Shown: piece after piece, positions 55,850-64,000 of the stretch
Layout of the letters: the number at the start of each line of letters is the position of its first letter
Position numbering within the stretch: position 1 is the stretch's first letter
Assembly: GCF_017876315.1 (NCBI RefSeq)
Contig: NZ_JAGINU010000001.1
Span: 5,456,001-5,520,000 of the forward strand
Direction: 5' to 3'
Source: Pseudonocardia parietis
Lineage (GTDB): Bacteria > Actinomycetota > Actinomycetes > Mycobacteriales > Pseudonocardiaceae
DNA length: 64,000 nt
The notes under the pieces: generated by a model
Database searches by the model: none
What the model was told of the DNA's origin: nothing
What the model saw: the letters and a program-made list of their open reading frames with translations, nothing else
Program-made: the position numbers and the translations under genes

Positions 55850-56991
55850 TGGCCACGCCCGTGCGGGACGACGAGAGCGGCGAGGCGACGACGCCGGCGC
55901 GCCCGCGGCCCCTGGACGCCGTGCGACGGTGGCAGCCGCGCTCCACGTTCGGCAGGCACGCGCTGCGGGTGCTCGCCGGGATCGCGGTCGTGGTGCTGGT
56001 CCTGGAGACGACCAGCCCGTTCCGCAACTCCCAGTTCGCGACGCTGGCCTACTACGCGATCGCCGCGGCCGGGCTGACCGTGCTCACCGGGCTGAACGGG
56101 CAGATCTCGCTGGGGCACGGCGCGCTGATGGCGGTCGGTGCGTACACCACCGGCCTGCTGCTCGGCTCGGCCGGCCCGCCGCCGCTGGTCCTGGTGATGC
56201 TCGCGGCCGCGGCGGTGACCGCGGTGGTCGGGGTCGTCGTCGGTGCCGCGGCCTCCCGCCTGCACGGCCCGTACCTGGCCGGCGCGACACTGGCGTTCGC
56301 GGTCGCGGTGCCCGGGCTGGCTATCTACTTCGACGGCGTGCTCGGCGGCGAGCAGGGCATGCAGATCGACTCGCCGCGGGCCCCGGCCTGGTTCGCCGAC
56401 GCGATCTACTTCCTGTCCGCCAACGACATGTCCGGCGCCAAGTACCTGGCCTACATCGGCTGGGCCACGCTGCTGGTGGTCCTGCTGCTGCTGGCCAACC
56501 TCGCCGCGAGCCGGGTCGGACGGGTGTGGCGGGCGGTGCGCGACGACGAGGTCGCGGCCGAGCTGGCCGGTATCCGGCCGGGGCCGGTGCGGGTGCTGGC
56601 GTTCACCGTCAGCGCGGCGTGCGCCGGCCTGGCCGGGGCGGTGCTCGGCATCGTCGTGCGGCTGGCCGCACCCAGCGGGTTCACCATCGTGCTGTCCCTG
56701 GGGCTGCTCACCGCCGTGGTCGTCGGCGGGCTGGGCAGCCTCACCGGCGCCCTGCTCGGCGGCGCGCTGCTGGTGTTCCTGCCCCCGGCGGTGACCAACC
56801 TGGGCCAGGCCGCGGGGCTGAGCGGCGTGGCCGCCGCCGAGCTCGCCCCGCTCGTCTACGGCGTGGTGCTCGTGCTGGTGGTGCTGCTCGCCCCGACCGG
56901 CGTGGTGGGCACGGTCGGCAGGCTCTGGCGCTCGGCCAGGAACCCGAACCCGAACAACTCGAACTCGAACTCGACGAGGAGGTCGCGATGA
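55849..56991 (+). CDS. livM: Branched-chain-type ABC transporter permease (LivM-like)
   Basis: The 380-residue protein has a cytoplasmic N-terminal extension of about 40 residues and then about nine hydrophobic segments with LivM motifs GLNGQISLGHGALMAVGAYTT and VGRVWRAVRDDEVAAELAGI. The C-terminal tail NPNPNNSNSNSTRRSR is a short repeat-born Asn/Ser stretch, unusual in such GC-rich DNA. The start overlaps livH by TGATG, and the end overlaps the binding-protein gene by ATGA. Confidence 0.92.
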   Translation: MATPVRDDESGEATTPARPRPLDAVRRWQPRSTFGRHALRVLAGIAVVVLVLETTSPFRNSQFATLAYYAIAAAGLTVLTGLNGQISLGHGALMAVGAYTTGLLLGSAGPPPLVLVMLAAAAVTAVVGVVVGAAASRLHGPYLAGATLAFAVAVPGLAIYFDGVLGGEQGMQIDSPRAPAWFADAIYFLSANDMSGAKYLAYIGWATLLVVLLLLANLAASRVGRVWRAVRDDEVAAELAGIRPGPVRVLAFTVSAACAGLAGAVLGIVVRLAAPSGFTIVLSLGLLTAVVVGGLGSLTGALLGGALLVFLPPAVTNLGQAAGLSGVAAAELAPLVYGVVLVLVVLLAPTGVVGTVGRLWRSARNPNPNNSNSNSTRRSR

Positions 56992-58331
56992 GCAGGTTCG
57001 ACGTGCGGAGACCCGGTGCGACCGGGAGGAGCCGGGCGGTGGTGCTCGCGCTCGTCACCGCCGTGGCCCTGCTGCTCTCGGCGTGCGGCGCCGGCGGGCG
57101 ACCGTCCGGTGAGGAGGGCGGGGCCCAGCCCGGCATCACGCCGCAGAGCGTCAAGGTCGGTGCGCACTTCCCGCTGACCGGCGTCGCGTCCCCCGGCTAC
57201 AGCGACATCCCCACCGGCACCCAGGCGTACTTCGCCTACGTCAACGCGAACGGCGGGGTGAACGGGCGCCAGATCGAGTACGTGTTCCGTGACGACGCCT
57301 ACAACCCCACCCAGACCAGCCAGGTCGTCAACGAGCTCGTGCTGCAGGACCAGGTCTTCGCGATGCTCGGCGGACTGGGTACACCGACACACTCCGCGGT
57401 GCTGGACTACCTCAACAGCGAGGGCGTGCCGGACCTGTTCGTGTCGTCGGGCTCGCTGCTGTGGAACCAGCCGGAGCGCAACCCGCAGACGTTCGGGTGG
57501 CAGCCCGACTACGAGATCGAAGCCAAGATCATCGGCCAGTACGTGGCGCAGAACTTCCCGGACGCCAAGGTCGGCCTGTTCCTGCAGGACGACGACCTGG
57601 GCCGGGACGCCGAGGTCGGGGTCCGGCGCTACCTGGACGCCCAGATCGTCGCCGCGGAGCGCTACACGCCCGGCAACACCGACGTCGCCCCGCAGATCGC
57701 CGCCCTGCAGGCCTCCGGCGCCGACCTGGTGATCGGGTTCAACGTGCCGTCCTACACGGCGCTGTCGCAGCTGCAGTCGCTGCGGCTCAACTACACGCCG
57801 CAGTGGGTCTACAGCAACATCGGTTCCGACCCGGCGCTGGTCGGGTCGCTGCTGGCGCGCTTCTCCGAGGGCGCGGTCACCGATGCGGGGCTGCTGGACG
57901 GGGTTCTCACGACCGAGTACCTGCCCAGCGTCGAGGCCACCGCCGACCCGTGGACCCAGCTGTTCACCCGGGTCTGGCAGGAGCACGGCACCGGTGGCGA
58001 GCTGACCAACTTCCGGATCTACGGCATGGCCCAGGCGTACGCGTTCGTGCAGGCGCTGCAGGCCGCGGGCCCGGAGCCGACGCGGGAGGGGCTCGTCTCC
58101 GCCGTCGAGCGGGAGGGAGCGCAGATGCAGGGCCCGTGGCTGGCGCCCTACCGGTTCTCCGAGCAGAGCCACGCGGGGATCTCCGGGGTGAAGATGAGCC
58201 GGATCGCCGGGGCGGGCACCGAGGACCTGACACCGGTCCAGGTCACCGACAACGGGGAGGCTCCGATCACCGCCTACCAGGGCCCGCCGAGCACCCCGCC
58301 GCCGAACGGGATCCCCGTCCCGCCGGCCTGA
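56988..58331 (+). CDS. Branched-chain-type ABC transporter substrate-binding lipoprotein
   Basis: The 447-residue protein has a lipoprotein signal ending in LLSACG and a periplasmic binding protein type-1 fold (Peripla_BP_6) with VKVGAHFPLTGVASPGYSDIPTG and the NANGGVNGRQIEYVFRDDAYNP motif. A Pro-rich tail ends the chain. It captures the substrate outside the membrane for the LivGFHM system. Its class includes amide, urea and branched-chain amino acid binders; the ligand cannot be read from sequence. GAGGAGG precedes ATG 56988. Confidence 0.92.
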   Translation: MSRFDVRRPGATGRSRAVVLALVTAVALLLSACGAGGRPSGEEGGAQPGITPQSVKVGAHFPLTGVASPGYSDIPTGTQAYFAYVNANGGVNGRQIEYVFRDDAYNPTQTSQVVNELVLQDQVFAMLGGLGTPTHSAVLDYLNSEGVPDLFVSSGSLLWNQPERNPQTFGWQPDYEIEAKIIGQYVAQNFPDAKVGLFLQDDDLGRDAEVGVRRYLDAQIVAAERYTPGNTDVAPQIAALQASGADLVIGFNVPSYTALSQLQSLRLNYTPQWVYSNIGSDPALVGSLLARFSEGAVTDAGLLDGVLTTEYLPSVEATADPWTQLFTRVWQEHGTGGELTNFRIYGMAQAYAFVQALQAAGPEPTREGLVSAVEREGAQMQGPWLAPYRFSEQSHAGISGVKMSRIAGAGTEDLTPVQVTDNGEAPITAYQGPPSTPPPNGIPVPPA

Positions 58332-58424
58332 GCGGTGCCGCCGCCGTCGTGAGTGGAGTGCGCGACACCCCGCGGACGGGGCAGGATGTGGGCCTGCCGC
58401 ACGTACGAGCCGGGGACCGCACCG

Positions 58425-59126
58425 ATGAGCGCACGGATCCTGCTGGTCGAGGACGATCACACGATCGGTGATGTCCTGCTGGGCAGCCTCACCGGCCACG
58501 GCTACGCGGCCCACTGGGAACGCAGTGGCGGCACCGCCCTCGCCGCGGCCGAGCGGACTGCCTACGATCTCGTGCTGCTCGACCTCGGCCTCCCCGATCT
58601 CGACGGCGTCGAGGTCTGCCGCCGGCTGCGGGTGCTGCGACCCGAGACCGTCGTCGTCATCCTCACCGCGCGGGCCGCGGAGATGGACGTGGTGCTCGGG
58701 CTGGAGGCCGGTGCCGACGACTACCTGACCAAGCCGGTGCGGCTCGCGGAGCTGCTCGCCCGGGTCCGCGCGCACCTGCGGCGGGCCGGCGGCGAGCGGT
58801 CCGAGGACGTGCTCGAGGTCGGCGACCTGCGGGTCGACACCGGGGCCCGGCGCGCGTCGGTCGCCGGGCACGAGGTGGAGCTGCGGGCCCGTGAGTTCGA
58901 CCTGCTCGCCCGGCTCGCCCGCGATCCCGGGACGGCGCTGAGCCGCGAGGTGCTGATGGCCGACGTGTGGGACGAGCACTGGTTCGGCTCGACGAAGACC
59001 CTCGACGTGCACGTCGCCGCCGTCCGCAGGCACCTCACCGGGCTCCCCGCGGGCCGGGTGCCGGTGATCACGACGTTGCGCGGGCACGGCTACCGGCTCG
59101 AGCTGCCTGCGGCGCCGCCGCCGTGA
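58425..59126 (+). CDS. Response regulator, OmpR/PhoB family
   Basis: The 233-residue protein has a receiver domain (acidic EDD at 9-11, phosphoacceptor D53 in LLDLGLP, Lys in LTKPVRL) and a C-terminal winged helix (LRAREFDLLARLARDPG to STKTLDVHVAAVRRHL, then TTLRGHGYRLE). I chose ATG 58425, directly before the receiver domain. The kinase gene starts within its stop (GTGA), so the pair is co-translated. Confidence 0.93.
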   Translation: MSARILLVEDDHTIGDVLLGSLTGHGYAAHWERSGGTALAAAERTAYDLVLLDLGLPDLDGVEVCRRLRVLRPETVVVILTARAAEMDVVLGLEAGADDYLTKPVRLAELLARVRAHLRRAGGERSEDVLEVGDLRVDTGARRASVAGHEVELRAREFDLLARLARDPGTALSREVLMADVWDEHWFGSTKTLDVHVAAVRRHLTGLPAGRVPVITTLRGHGYRLELPAAPPP

Positions 59127-60385
59127 GGGTCCGGATCGTGCGCCTCGCGCTGGTCGCCGCGTCGGTCGCACTGCTGCTGTTCGGCGGCCCGCTCGCCGTC
59201 GGCCTCGGGCTGTACGCGTTCGCCGAGGAACGCAGCTCGATGCAGCGGATCGCGGACTTCGCCGCCATGTCGGTCTACGACGACCTGGACCACGACCAGA
59301 TCCCCCGGCGGCTACCGGACGGGCCGGACGACACCGCCGCCGTCGCCCTCTACGACGACGACGCCGACCTGCTCGTCGGCGACGGCCCCCGGGTGGGCGA
59401 CGAGGAGGTCGACCGGGTGCTGGACCGCGGGATCCTCCGCGCCCCGTCCGGCGAGCTCGTCGTCGTCGCCCCGGTCCGCGACGGTCTCGACGTCATCGGC
59501 GCGATCCGGGTGGCGGTCTCCCCCGGTGCTGTGCTCGCCGGCCTGGTGCCGTTGTGGCTGGGGATGCTGGCGTTCGCCGGGCTGGTGCTGCTCGCGGTGT
59601 GGTTCCTCGCCCGGCGCCTGGCCGAGCGACTGTCCCGCCCGATGGAGGAGCTGGCGCACGACGCCGGTCGGCTCGGCGAGGGCGACTTCTCGGTACGACC
59701 GGCACCGACCGGGATGCCCGAGGTCGACCGGGTCGGCGCCGCGCTGGGCGAGACGGCGGAGCGGCTGGACGACCTGCTGGCCCGGGAGCGGGCGTTCTCG
59801 GCGGAGGCGTCGCACCAGCTCCGGACCCCGCTCGCCGGGCTGCGCCTGCGGCTGGAGTCCGCACTGGACGGTCCCGGCCCACTGGGCCGGGCGACCGTCA
59901 CCGACGGGCTCGCGTCGATCGACCGGCTGGAGCGCACGATCGACGAGCTGCTGCTGCTCGCCAGGGAGCGGCGGCGCGGCGCGGTGCCGGTGGACGTCGC
60001 CCGGTTGCTCGCCGAGGCCGAGTCCGAGTGGACCGAGCGCCTCGCCCGCGACGGCCGCACGTTCCGCACCGCGCGGCAGGCGGACCTGCCCGACCCACCC
60101 GCCTCCGCGGCGGCGGTGCGCCAGATCGTCGGCGTGCTGCTGGACAACGCGCTGGCGCACGGCGCGGGCACGGTGACGGTCACCGCGCGCGAGGCCGGCC
60201 CGGACGCCGTCGCGCTGGACGTCGCGGATGAGGGCCCCGGCGTCGCCCCGGAGGATCTCTCCGGCTCCCGGGACGGGCTCGGGGTCGCGCTGGCCCGGCG
60301 GCTCGCCGAGGCCGAGGGCGGGCGGTTGACCGCCGACCGGTCACCGTCGGTGGTGACCCTGTTGCTCCCCCTCGATCCGCCCTGA
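59123..60385 (+). CDS. Sensor histidine kinase, OmpR-partner type
   Basis: The 420-residue kinase has a transmembrane helix at about 8-33, an external domain of about 100 residues rich in Asp, a second helix (about 138-163), a HAMP region (RRLAERLSRPMEELAHDAGRLGEGDF), a HisKA box with H231 in EASHQLRTPLAGL and a catalytic domain (LLDNALAHGAG, DEGPGVAPEDL, GLGVALARRLAEAEGG). The acidic external loop might bind cations or basic peptides. GTG 59123 overlaps the regulator stop. Confidence 0.92.
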   Translation: MRVRIVRLALVAASVALLLFGGPLAVGLGLYAFAEERSSMQRIADFAAMSVYDDLDHDQIPRRLPDGPDDTAAVALYDDDADLLVGDGPRVGDEEVDRVLDRGILRAPSGELVVVAPVRDGLDVIGAIRVAVSPGAVLAGLVPLWLGMLAFAGLVLLAVWFLARRLAERLSRPMEELAHDAGRLGEGDFSVRPAPTGMPEVDRVGAALGETAERLDDLLARERAFSAEASHQLRTPLAGLRLRLESALDGPGPLGRATVTDGLASIDRLERTIDELLLLARERRRGAVPVDVARLLAEAESEWTERLARDGRTFRTARQADLPDPPASAAAVRQIVGVLLDNALAHGAGTVTVTAREAGPDAVALDVADEGPGVAPEDLSGSRDGLGVALARRLAEAEGGRLTADRSPSVVTLLLPLDPP

Positions 60386-60387
60386 GC

Positions 60388-60405
60388 GTTTACCATCCCC
60401 TTACC
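60388..60405 (+). promoter_or_regulatory. Direct heptamer repeat, possible OmpR/PhoP-type box
   Basis: GTTTACC-ATCC-CCTTACC is a pair of related heptamers with 4-bp spacing, so an 11-bp period. This is the arrangement OmpR/PhoP-type regulators bind. It lies just after the kinase stop and before the frameshifted gene at 60470. Confidence 0.4.
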
Positions 60406-60469
60406 TTCGGCTGGACCTCCGCTGGGGCGTCCCCATCTAGTGTCCTCGGCGAGGGAAGGGAGGCCCACG

Positions 60470-60894
60470 ATGACCGCTCCGGCACACGACACCGCGTCCG
60501 GGATCGCCCGGGATCTGGTCTTCCTCGCCGTCGCGGGCGACGACGAGCTGGCCGCACTCGGCTTCGGCTACGCCACCGTCCGGATGACGGCCGGGGCACC
60601 CCGGACCCGGTACCCGCCGGCACCCTGGTGCTGCACTGGTCCGACCCGGAGTCCTCGACGTGGGGCAGGCGACGGCAACGGGTCTGCCTGTCCGTCACCG
60701 GCTGCCGCCCACCGGCCCTGGTCACGGCCGCGCTCCAGCGGGCCGGCGCGGTCCTGCGGTCGCTCCCGGTCCCCCGGCCGCCGATCGTCGCGGTCACCCC
60801 GTCGGCCCCGCTGGTGCAGCTCCGGGTCGCCGGTCGGGCGGTCACGACCGGGTTCGAGATCCTCACCCGGGCCGACCCGCTCGACCGACCGTGA
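60470..60894 (+). pseudogene. Small protein gene with a frameshift
   Basis: ATG 60470 has AAGGGAGG at good spacing and reads MTAPAHDTASGIARDLVF and so on through AALGFGYATVR. After about 60582 sensible coding continues only in another frame (DDGRGTPDPVPAG, then LVLHWSDPESSTWG to RADPLDRP, stop 60892-60894). Joining the halves needs one extra base or a -1 slip. The combined product of about 141 residues is not a family I recognise. It may be a pseudogene, a sequencing error or programmed frameshifting. Position suggests it belongs to the upstream two-component system's targets. Confidence 0.6.
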
Positions 60895-60915
60895 GCCGGC
60901 GGTACCGGCCTGCGG

Positions 60916-62958
60916 TCACCGGTCCGGCAGGACGGTCACCCCGCGGCCGGGCAGGACGTCCGACCGCAGCCCGGCCAGTGCCTCGATCCCGCCGAGCGGG
61001 GCGAGGTCGACCGGCGCGTCCCCGCGGTTGACCAGGAACCGGAACCCCTCCCGGCGGACCAGCTCGACCCGGCCGGCCAGCTCGCCCGGCAGCTCGGGCA
61101 CGATTCCGGCCGCATCGAGCAGCCGGCGCAGCAGCGGGCCGCGGTCGGCGAGCCGGGTCGACACGTAGGACGCCGACCCCCGCCCCACCGGGCGCCGGGT
61201 GACGGCAGGTGATCCGGCCAGGTCCGCGGCCGCGACGGCGGTGCCGCCGCCCGTGTAGCGGACGAGCACCTCGACCGACGGGTCGACGACGTCGACCGGC
61301 TCGGTCCACACGTCGGCGACCGAGCCGTCGTCGAGGGTGACGGTGCCGCCCGGCTCCAGCGGGGCGAACTCCTCCACCCGGATCCCGAGCAGCTCCCGCA
61401 GCGCGCCGGGGTAGCCGCCGAGGACGGCGTGCGCGTGGTCGTCGACGATCCCGGACCACCAGGTCGTGACGAGGTGGCCGCCCGCGTCGACGAACGCCGC
61501 CAGCTCCGCGGCCCGCTCCGGGCCGACGACGTGCAGCATCGGCGCGACGACGATGTCGTATCCGGCGAGCGCGGCCCCGGCAAGCTCGGCCCCGGCCGGC
61601 ACGACGTCGGCCCGCACGCCGGCGTCCAGGAAGGCCCGGTACCAACCGGCGGCCTCGTCCTTGTAGCGCACCCGGTCGCTCGGGGTGAACGGCTGCTCGG
61701 CGGCCCACCACGACGGCCAGTCGAACAGCACCGCGACCCGGGCCGGGACCCGTCGCGAGCCCGCCACCTCCGCCAGGCCCCGCAGCCGGTCCCCGAGCGC
61801 GACGACGTCACGGAACATCCGGGAGTCCGGACCGGTGTGCGGCACCATCGCGGAGTGGAACTTCTCCGCGCCCGCCGCGGACTGGCGCCACTGGAAGTAG
61901 CAGATCGCGTCGGCGCCGTGCGCCAGGTGGGTGAGGGCGTCGCGGTGCATCTCCCCCGGCCGTTTCGGCCGGTTGATCTCCTGCCAGCTCACCGCCGACG
62001 TCGAGTGCTCCATCAGCCACCACGGGGCCCCGCCGGCGAGGTTGCCGGTCAGGTTCGCCGAGAACGACAGCTCGTCGCGGGCGTGCGGGCCGGGGACCAC
62101 GTAGTGGTCGTTGGACACGATGTCGATCTCCGGGACCCACGTGGCGTAGTCCATCCCGCGGGTCTCGTTCATCACCATGAAGTTGGTGGTCACCGGCACG
62201 TCCGGGGTGAGCTCGCGCAGCACGGCCACCTCGGCGCGCAGGTGCTCGCGCAGCGCGTCGGAGCAGAAGCGGGCGAAGTCGAGCTGCTGGCCGGGGTTGG
62301 GGTGGGTCCCCGCGGGGACGCGGCCCGGTGTCCGGATCTCCTCCCAGTCGCCGTGGTGCTGGGACCAGAACGACGTGCCCCAGGCCCGGTTCAGCGCGTC
62401 CAGGTCGCCGCCGTGACGCTCGCGCAGCCAGTCGCGGAAGGCGATCCGGGCGTCGGGCGAGTGGTCCTCGACGTTGTGGCAGCCGAGCTCGTTGGAGACG
62501 TGCCAGGCCGCCAGGGCCGGGTGCTCGCCGTAGCGGTGGGCCATCGCGCGGACCAGGTCGAGAGCGTAGCGGCGGAAGACCGGCGAGGTCGGCCGCCAGT
62601 GCTGGCGCCCGCCCGGCCCGACGGTCCGGCCGTCGGCGTCCACCGGGAGGATCTCCGGGTGCCGGTGGTGCATCCACGGCGGCGGGGACGCCGTCGCGGT
62701 GGCCAGGTCGACGGCGATCCCGCCCTCGTGCAGCAGATCGAGCACCTCGTCGAGCCAGCCGAACTCCCACCGGTCCGGCGCGGGCTGCAGCCGGGCCCAG
62801 GAGAAGACGCCGACGGTCGCCACCGTCACGCCGGCCTCGCGCATCAGCGCGACATCGGACGCCCAGACGTCCGGCGTCCACTGCTCGGGGTTGTAGTCGG
62901 CACCGAACTCGATCCGGGGGTGCGTGGGGCCGGGGGTCCGGCGGAGCCAGGGGGTCAT
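60916..62958 (-). CDS. Beta-galactosidase, glycoside hydrolase family 42
   Basis: The 680-residue enzyme matches GH42: an N-terminal barrel start FGADYNPEQW, acid/base E157 in WHVSNELG, nucleophile E317 in WWLMEHST, a trimerisation domain (about 400-600, from VAVLFDWPSWWA) and a small C-terminal beta domain. No signal peptide, so it is intracellular and acts on imported galactosides. ATG 62956-62958 follows GAGAGGACC; an upstream in-frame Met gives an atypical N-terminus. No sugar transporter is visible within the window, although the next gene to the right is cut off. Confidence 0.93.
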   Translation of the reverse strand: MTPWLRRTPGPTHPRIEFGADYNPEQWTPDVWASDVALMREAGVTVATVGVFSWARLQPAPDRWEFGWLDEVLDLLHEGGIAVDLATATASPPPWMHHRHPEILPVDADGRTVGPGGRQHWRPTSPVFRRYALDLVRAMAHRYGEHPALAAWHVSNELGCHNVEDHSPDARIAFRDWLRERHGGDLDALNRAWGTSFWSQHHGDWEEIRTPGRVPAGTHPNPGQQLDFARFCSDALREHLRAEVAVLRELTPDVPVTTNFMVMNETRGMDYATWVPEIDIVSNDHYVVPGPHARDELSFSANLTGNLAGGAPWWLMEHSTSAVSWQEINRPKRPGEMHRDALTHLAHGADAICYFQWRQSAAGAEKFHSAMVPHTGPDSRMFRDVVALGDRLRGLAEVAGSRRVPARVAVLFDWPSWWAAEQPFTPSDRVRYKDEAAGWYRAFLDAGVRADVVPAGAELAGAALAGYDIVVAPMLHVVGPERAAELAAFVDAGGHLVTTWWSGIVDDHAHAVLGGYPGALRELLGIRVEEFAPLEPGGTVTLDDGSVADVWTEPVDVVDPSVEVLVRYTGGGTAVAAADLAGSPAVTRRPVGRGSASYVSTRLADRGPLLRRLLDAAGIVPELPGELAGRVELVRREGFRFLVNRGDAPVDLAPLGGIEALAGLRSDVLPGRGVTVLPDR

Positions 62959-63154
62959 CGGAGGTCCTCTCGGGTCCCGTGCGGTTGTGTTCGATGCTGC
63001 GCGGACCTGTGCGTCAGGTCGAGCAACGCCCGCGCGCGGCACGCCCGGCGACCGGTGTCTGTCCCGCGATGACCGGAAACTGCCCGGGATTCCGGACGTT
63101 CACGCAGGTAGGGGGCCCGATGGTGGGCACGGTGATCTCACGTACGGTGCGGCC

Positions 63155-63883
63155 ATGGCTACCGAGACGACCCGAGAGACGGAGACCACCCCGGCCGGCA
63201 CGGAGGCGGCCGAGACCGACCGCACGGACACGGGTTCGACCGCGACTGCCACCACCGGGGCGACGGCCGAGCCGGCCGCCACCGACACCCCGGCGAACAC
63301 CGGGAACACCGACGAGCCGGCGGAGTCCGGGGACACCGGCACCGGGTCGACCCCGGCGAAGCCCGTGGAGACCGCAGGGACCGCAGGGACCGCGAGCACC
63401 CCGGCCGAGCGGCGCCCGACCGCTGACGAGGGCACCTCGGACGGACAGGACGCTCCGGCCGCGCGCGCCTCGACCGGGACCGCCGCCGGTGGCGGCGCCG
63501 TCGTCGGCGTGGGCCTCGGACTGGCCTCGCTGCTCGGCACCCCGCTCAGCGACATGCTGCGTGACCGCGCGCAGCTGGTCGGCCAGATCGAGTCCTTCAG
63601 CGGGATGTCCGGCGACCAGGTCGACGCGTTCTACGGTGCCCCGTGGCACACCGCCGCCCTGGTCAACGGCGCGGTCGCGCTGATCGCCGTCATCGTCGGC
63701 GCGGTGCTGCTGCTCGGCCCGGTGCGCAAGCCGAGCGCCCCCACGTGGGCACGGCCGGTCGCCCTCGGCGGTCTCGTGCTCGGCGTGCTGGGACTGTTCG
63801 TGGCCGGCGGGATGTACATCGACCTGTTCGCGGCACAGCCTGCCCTGCCCGCGATGCCGGCGATGCCGGGTATGCCCGGATAG
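63155..63883 (+). CDS. Membrane protein with long Thr/Glu/Ala-rich N-terminal tail
   Basis: The 242-residue protein starts with about 105 residues rich in Thr, Glu, Ala, Gly and Pro, probably disordered. Three hydrophobic segments follow (about 111-128, 167-189 and 202-222), and it ends in a Pro-Ala-Met repeat. No family is recognised. TACGGT at 63143-63148 lies 6 bp before ATG 63155 and there is no ribosome site, so the mRNA may be leaderless. It is divergent from the GH42 gene. Confidence 0.7.
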   Translation: MATETTRETETTPAGTEAAETDRTDTGSTATATTGATAEPAATDTPANTGNTDEPAESGDTGTGSTPAKPVETAGTAGTASTPAERRPTADEGTSDGQDAPAARASTGTAAGGGAVVGVGLGLASLLGTPLSDMLRDRAQLVGQIESFSGMSGDQVDAFYGAPWHTAALVNGAVALIAVIVGAVLLLGPVRKPSAPTWARPVALGGLVLGVLGLFVAGGMYIDLFAAQPALPAMPAMPGMPG

Positions 63884-63891
63884 GTCGCGCC

Positions 63892-63923
63892 CGGGCTCGG
63901 GCCCACCGCAGTGCCCGAGCCCG
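63892..63923. terminator. Bidirectional terminator-like hairpin
   Basis: CGGGCTCGGGC and GCCCGAGCCCG form an 11-bp perfect stem with a 10-base loop between two convergent genes. There is no T-run, as is common in high-GC actinobacteria. Confidence 0.7.
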
Positions 63924-63928
63924 CCCGC

Positions 63929-64000
63929 TCAGACCTTCTGTGCAGAACTCTCCTGTGCCGACCGGCTCGCCTCGACGTCGGCGCGCCACTGCCGCCACCC
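63929..64000 (-). CDS. C-terminal end of a gene, cut by the window edge
   Basis: The minus-strand frame ends at the stop complement 63929-63931 with 23 codons visible, reading GWRQWRADVEASRSAQESS and on to the end. It is placed just before the terminator hairpin and convergent with the preceding gene, so a real gene end is likely. The product cannot be named from this piece. Confidence 0.5.
   Translation of the reverse strand, partial: GWRQWRADVEASRSAQESSAQKV

Noticed and set aside
1..64000. tRNA or rRNA genes, prophage, integrated plasmid or intact insertion sequence
   Set aside because: I saw no cloverleaf-like segments, rRNA motifs, integrases, transposases, phage structural genes or attachment repeats on either strand, although a covariance search was not possible.

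Overview
This window is a stretch of a very GC-rich actinobacterial chromosome. Initiation codons are often GTG, genes often overlap by GTGA or ATGA, and several promoters look leaderless. A DUF222/HNH (13E12-type) gene sits under an actinobacterial SOS box, and a sulfur-type leader peptide precedes a sulfonate operon. The protein set (MHS transporter, TetR-controlled P450, SigB/F-type sigma factor, PucR regulators) fits a soil actinomycete, most likely Pseudonocardiaceae and perhaps Pseudonocardia. No rRNA, tRNA, CRISPR array, prophage or intact insertion sequence was seen.

Layout. 0-8 kb is a catabolic cluster, nearly all on the minus strand: phosphotransferase, crotonase, nitroreductase, two SDRs, zinc alcohol dehydrogenase, MHS symporter and FAD dehydrogenase. 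At least three of its promoters carry a related palindrome, so it looks like one regulon for an unidentified compound. 8.0-15.4 kb is an organosulfur island: a leaderless leader peptide, an SsuCBDA-type sulfonate importer and monooxygenase with a cupin and an unusual alpha/beta-hydrolase-Rrf2 fusion, then an NtaA/DszA-type monooxygenase. 15.4-17.2 kb has a DUF3040 protein and a TerC protein behind a probable yybP-ykoY manganese riboswitch.

17.3-22.9 kb is a stress island: an SDR with a degraded active site behind three 19-bp repeats, a SigB/F-type sigma factor, a stress SDR, a universal stress protein, a DksA-like zinc-finger protein, a DJ-1/PfpI protein and a small membrane protein. Several of these have SigF-type promoters. 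23-28 kb is less ordered: a PucR regulator, minisatellites, a perfect palindrome repeated three times, a decayed piece of 6-phosphogluconate dehydratase, and the SOS-box DUF222/HNH gene. 28-31.3 kb is a NarL-type two-component system coupled to a membrane acyltransferase. 31.7-34.3 kb is a P450/RDD pair divergent from its probable TetR repressor. 34.3-39.7 kb has an APC permease, a GPP34 protein, a copper amine oxidase and a TPR protein.

39.7-44.9 kb is a TetR-controlled acyl-CoA catabolic operon whose SDR resembles BadH, suggesting alicyclic acid degradation. 45-50.4 kb holds a C69-type peptidase homologue with the nucleophile position changed, a large FAD/Fe-S D-lactate or glycolate dehydrogenase-type protein and an unknown protein. 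50.5-58.3 kb holds methylmalonate-semialdehyde dehydrogenase, a PucR regulator and a complete branched-chain-type ABC importer, which together suggest uptake and breakdown of valine-like compounds. 58.4-64 kb holds an OmpR-type two-component system, a frameshifted small gene, a GH42 beta-galactosidase and a small membrane protein. The window opens and closes inside genes.
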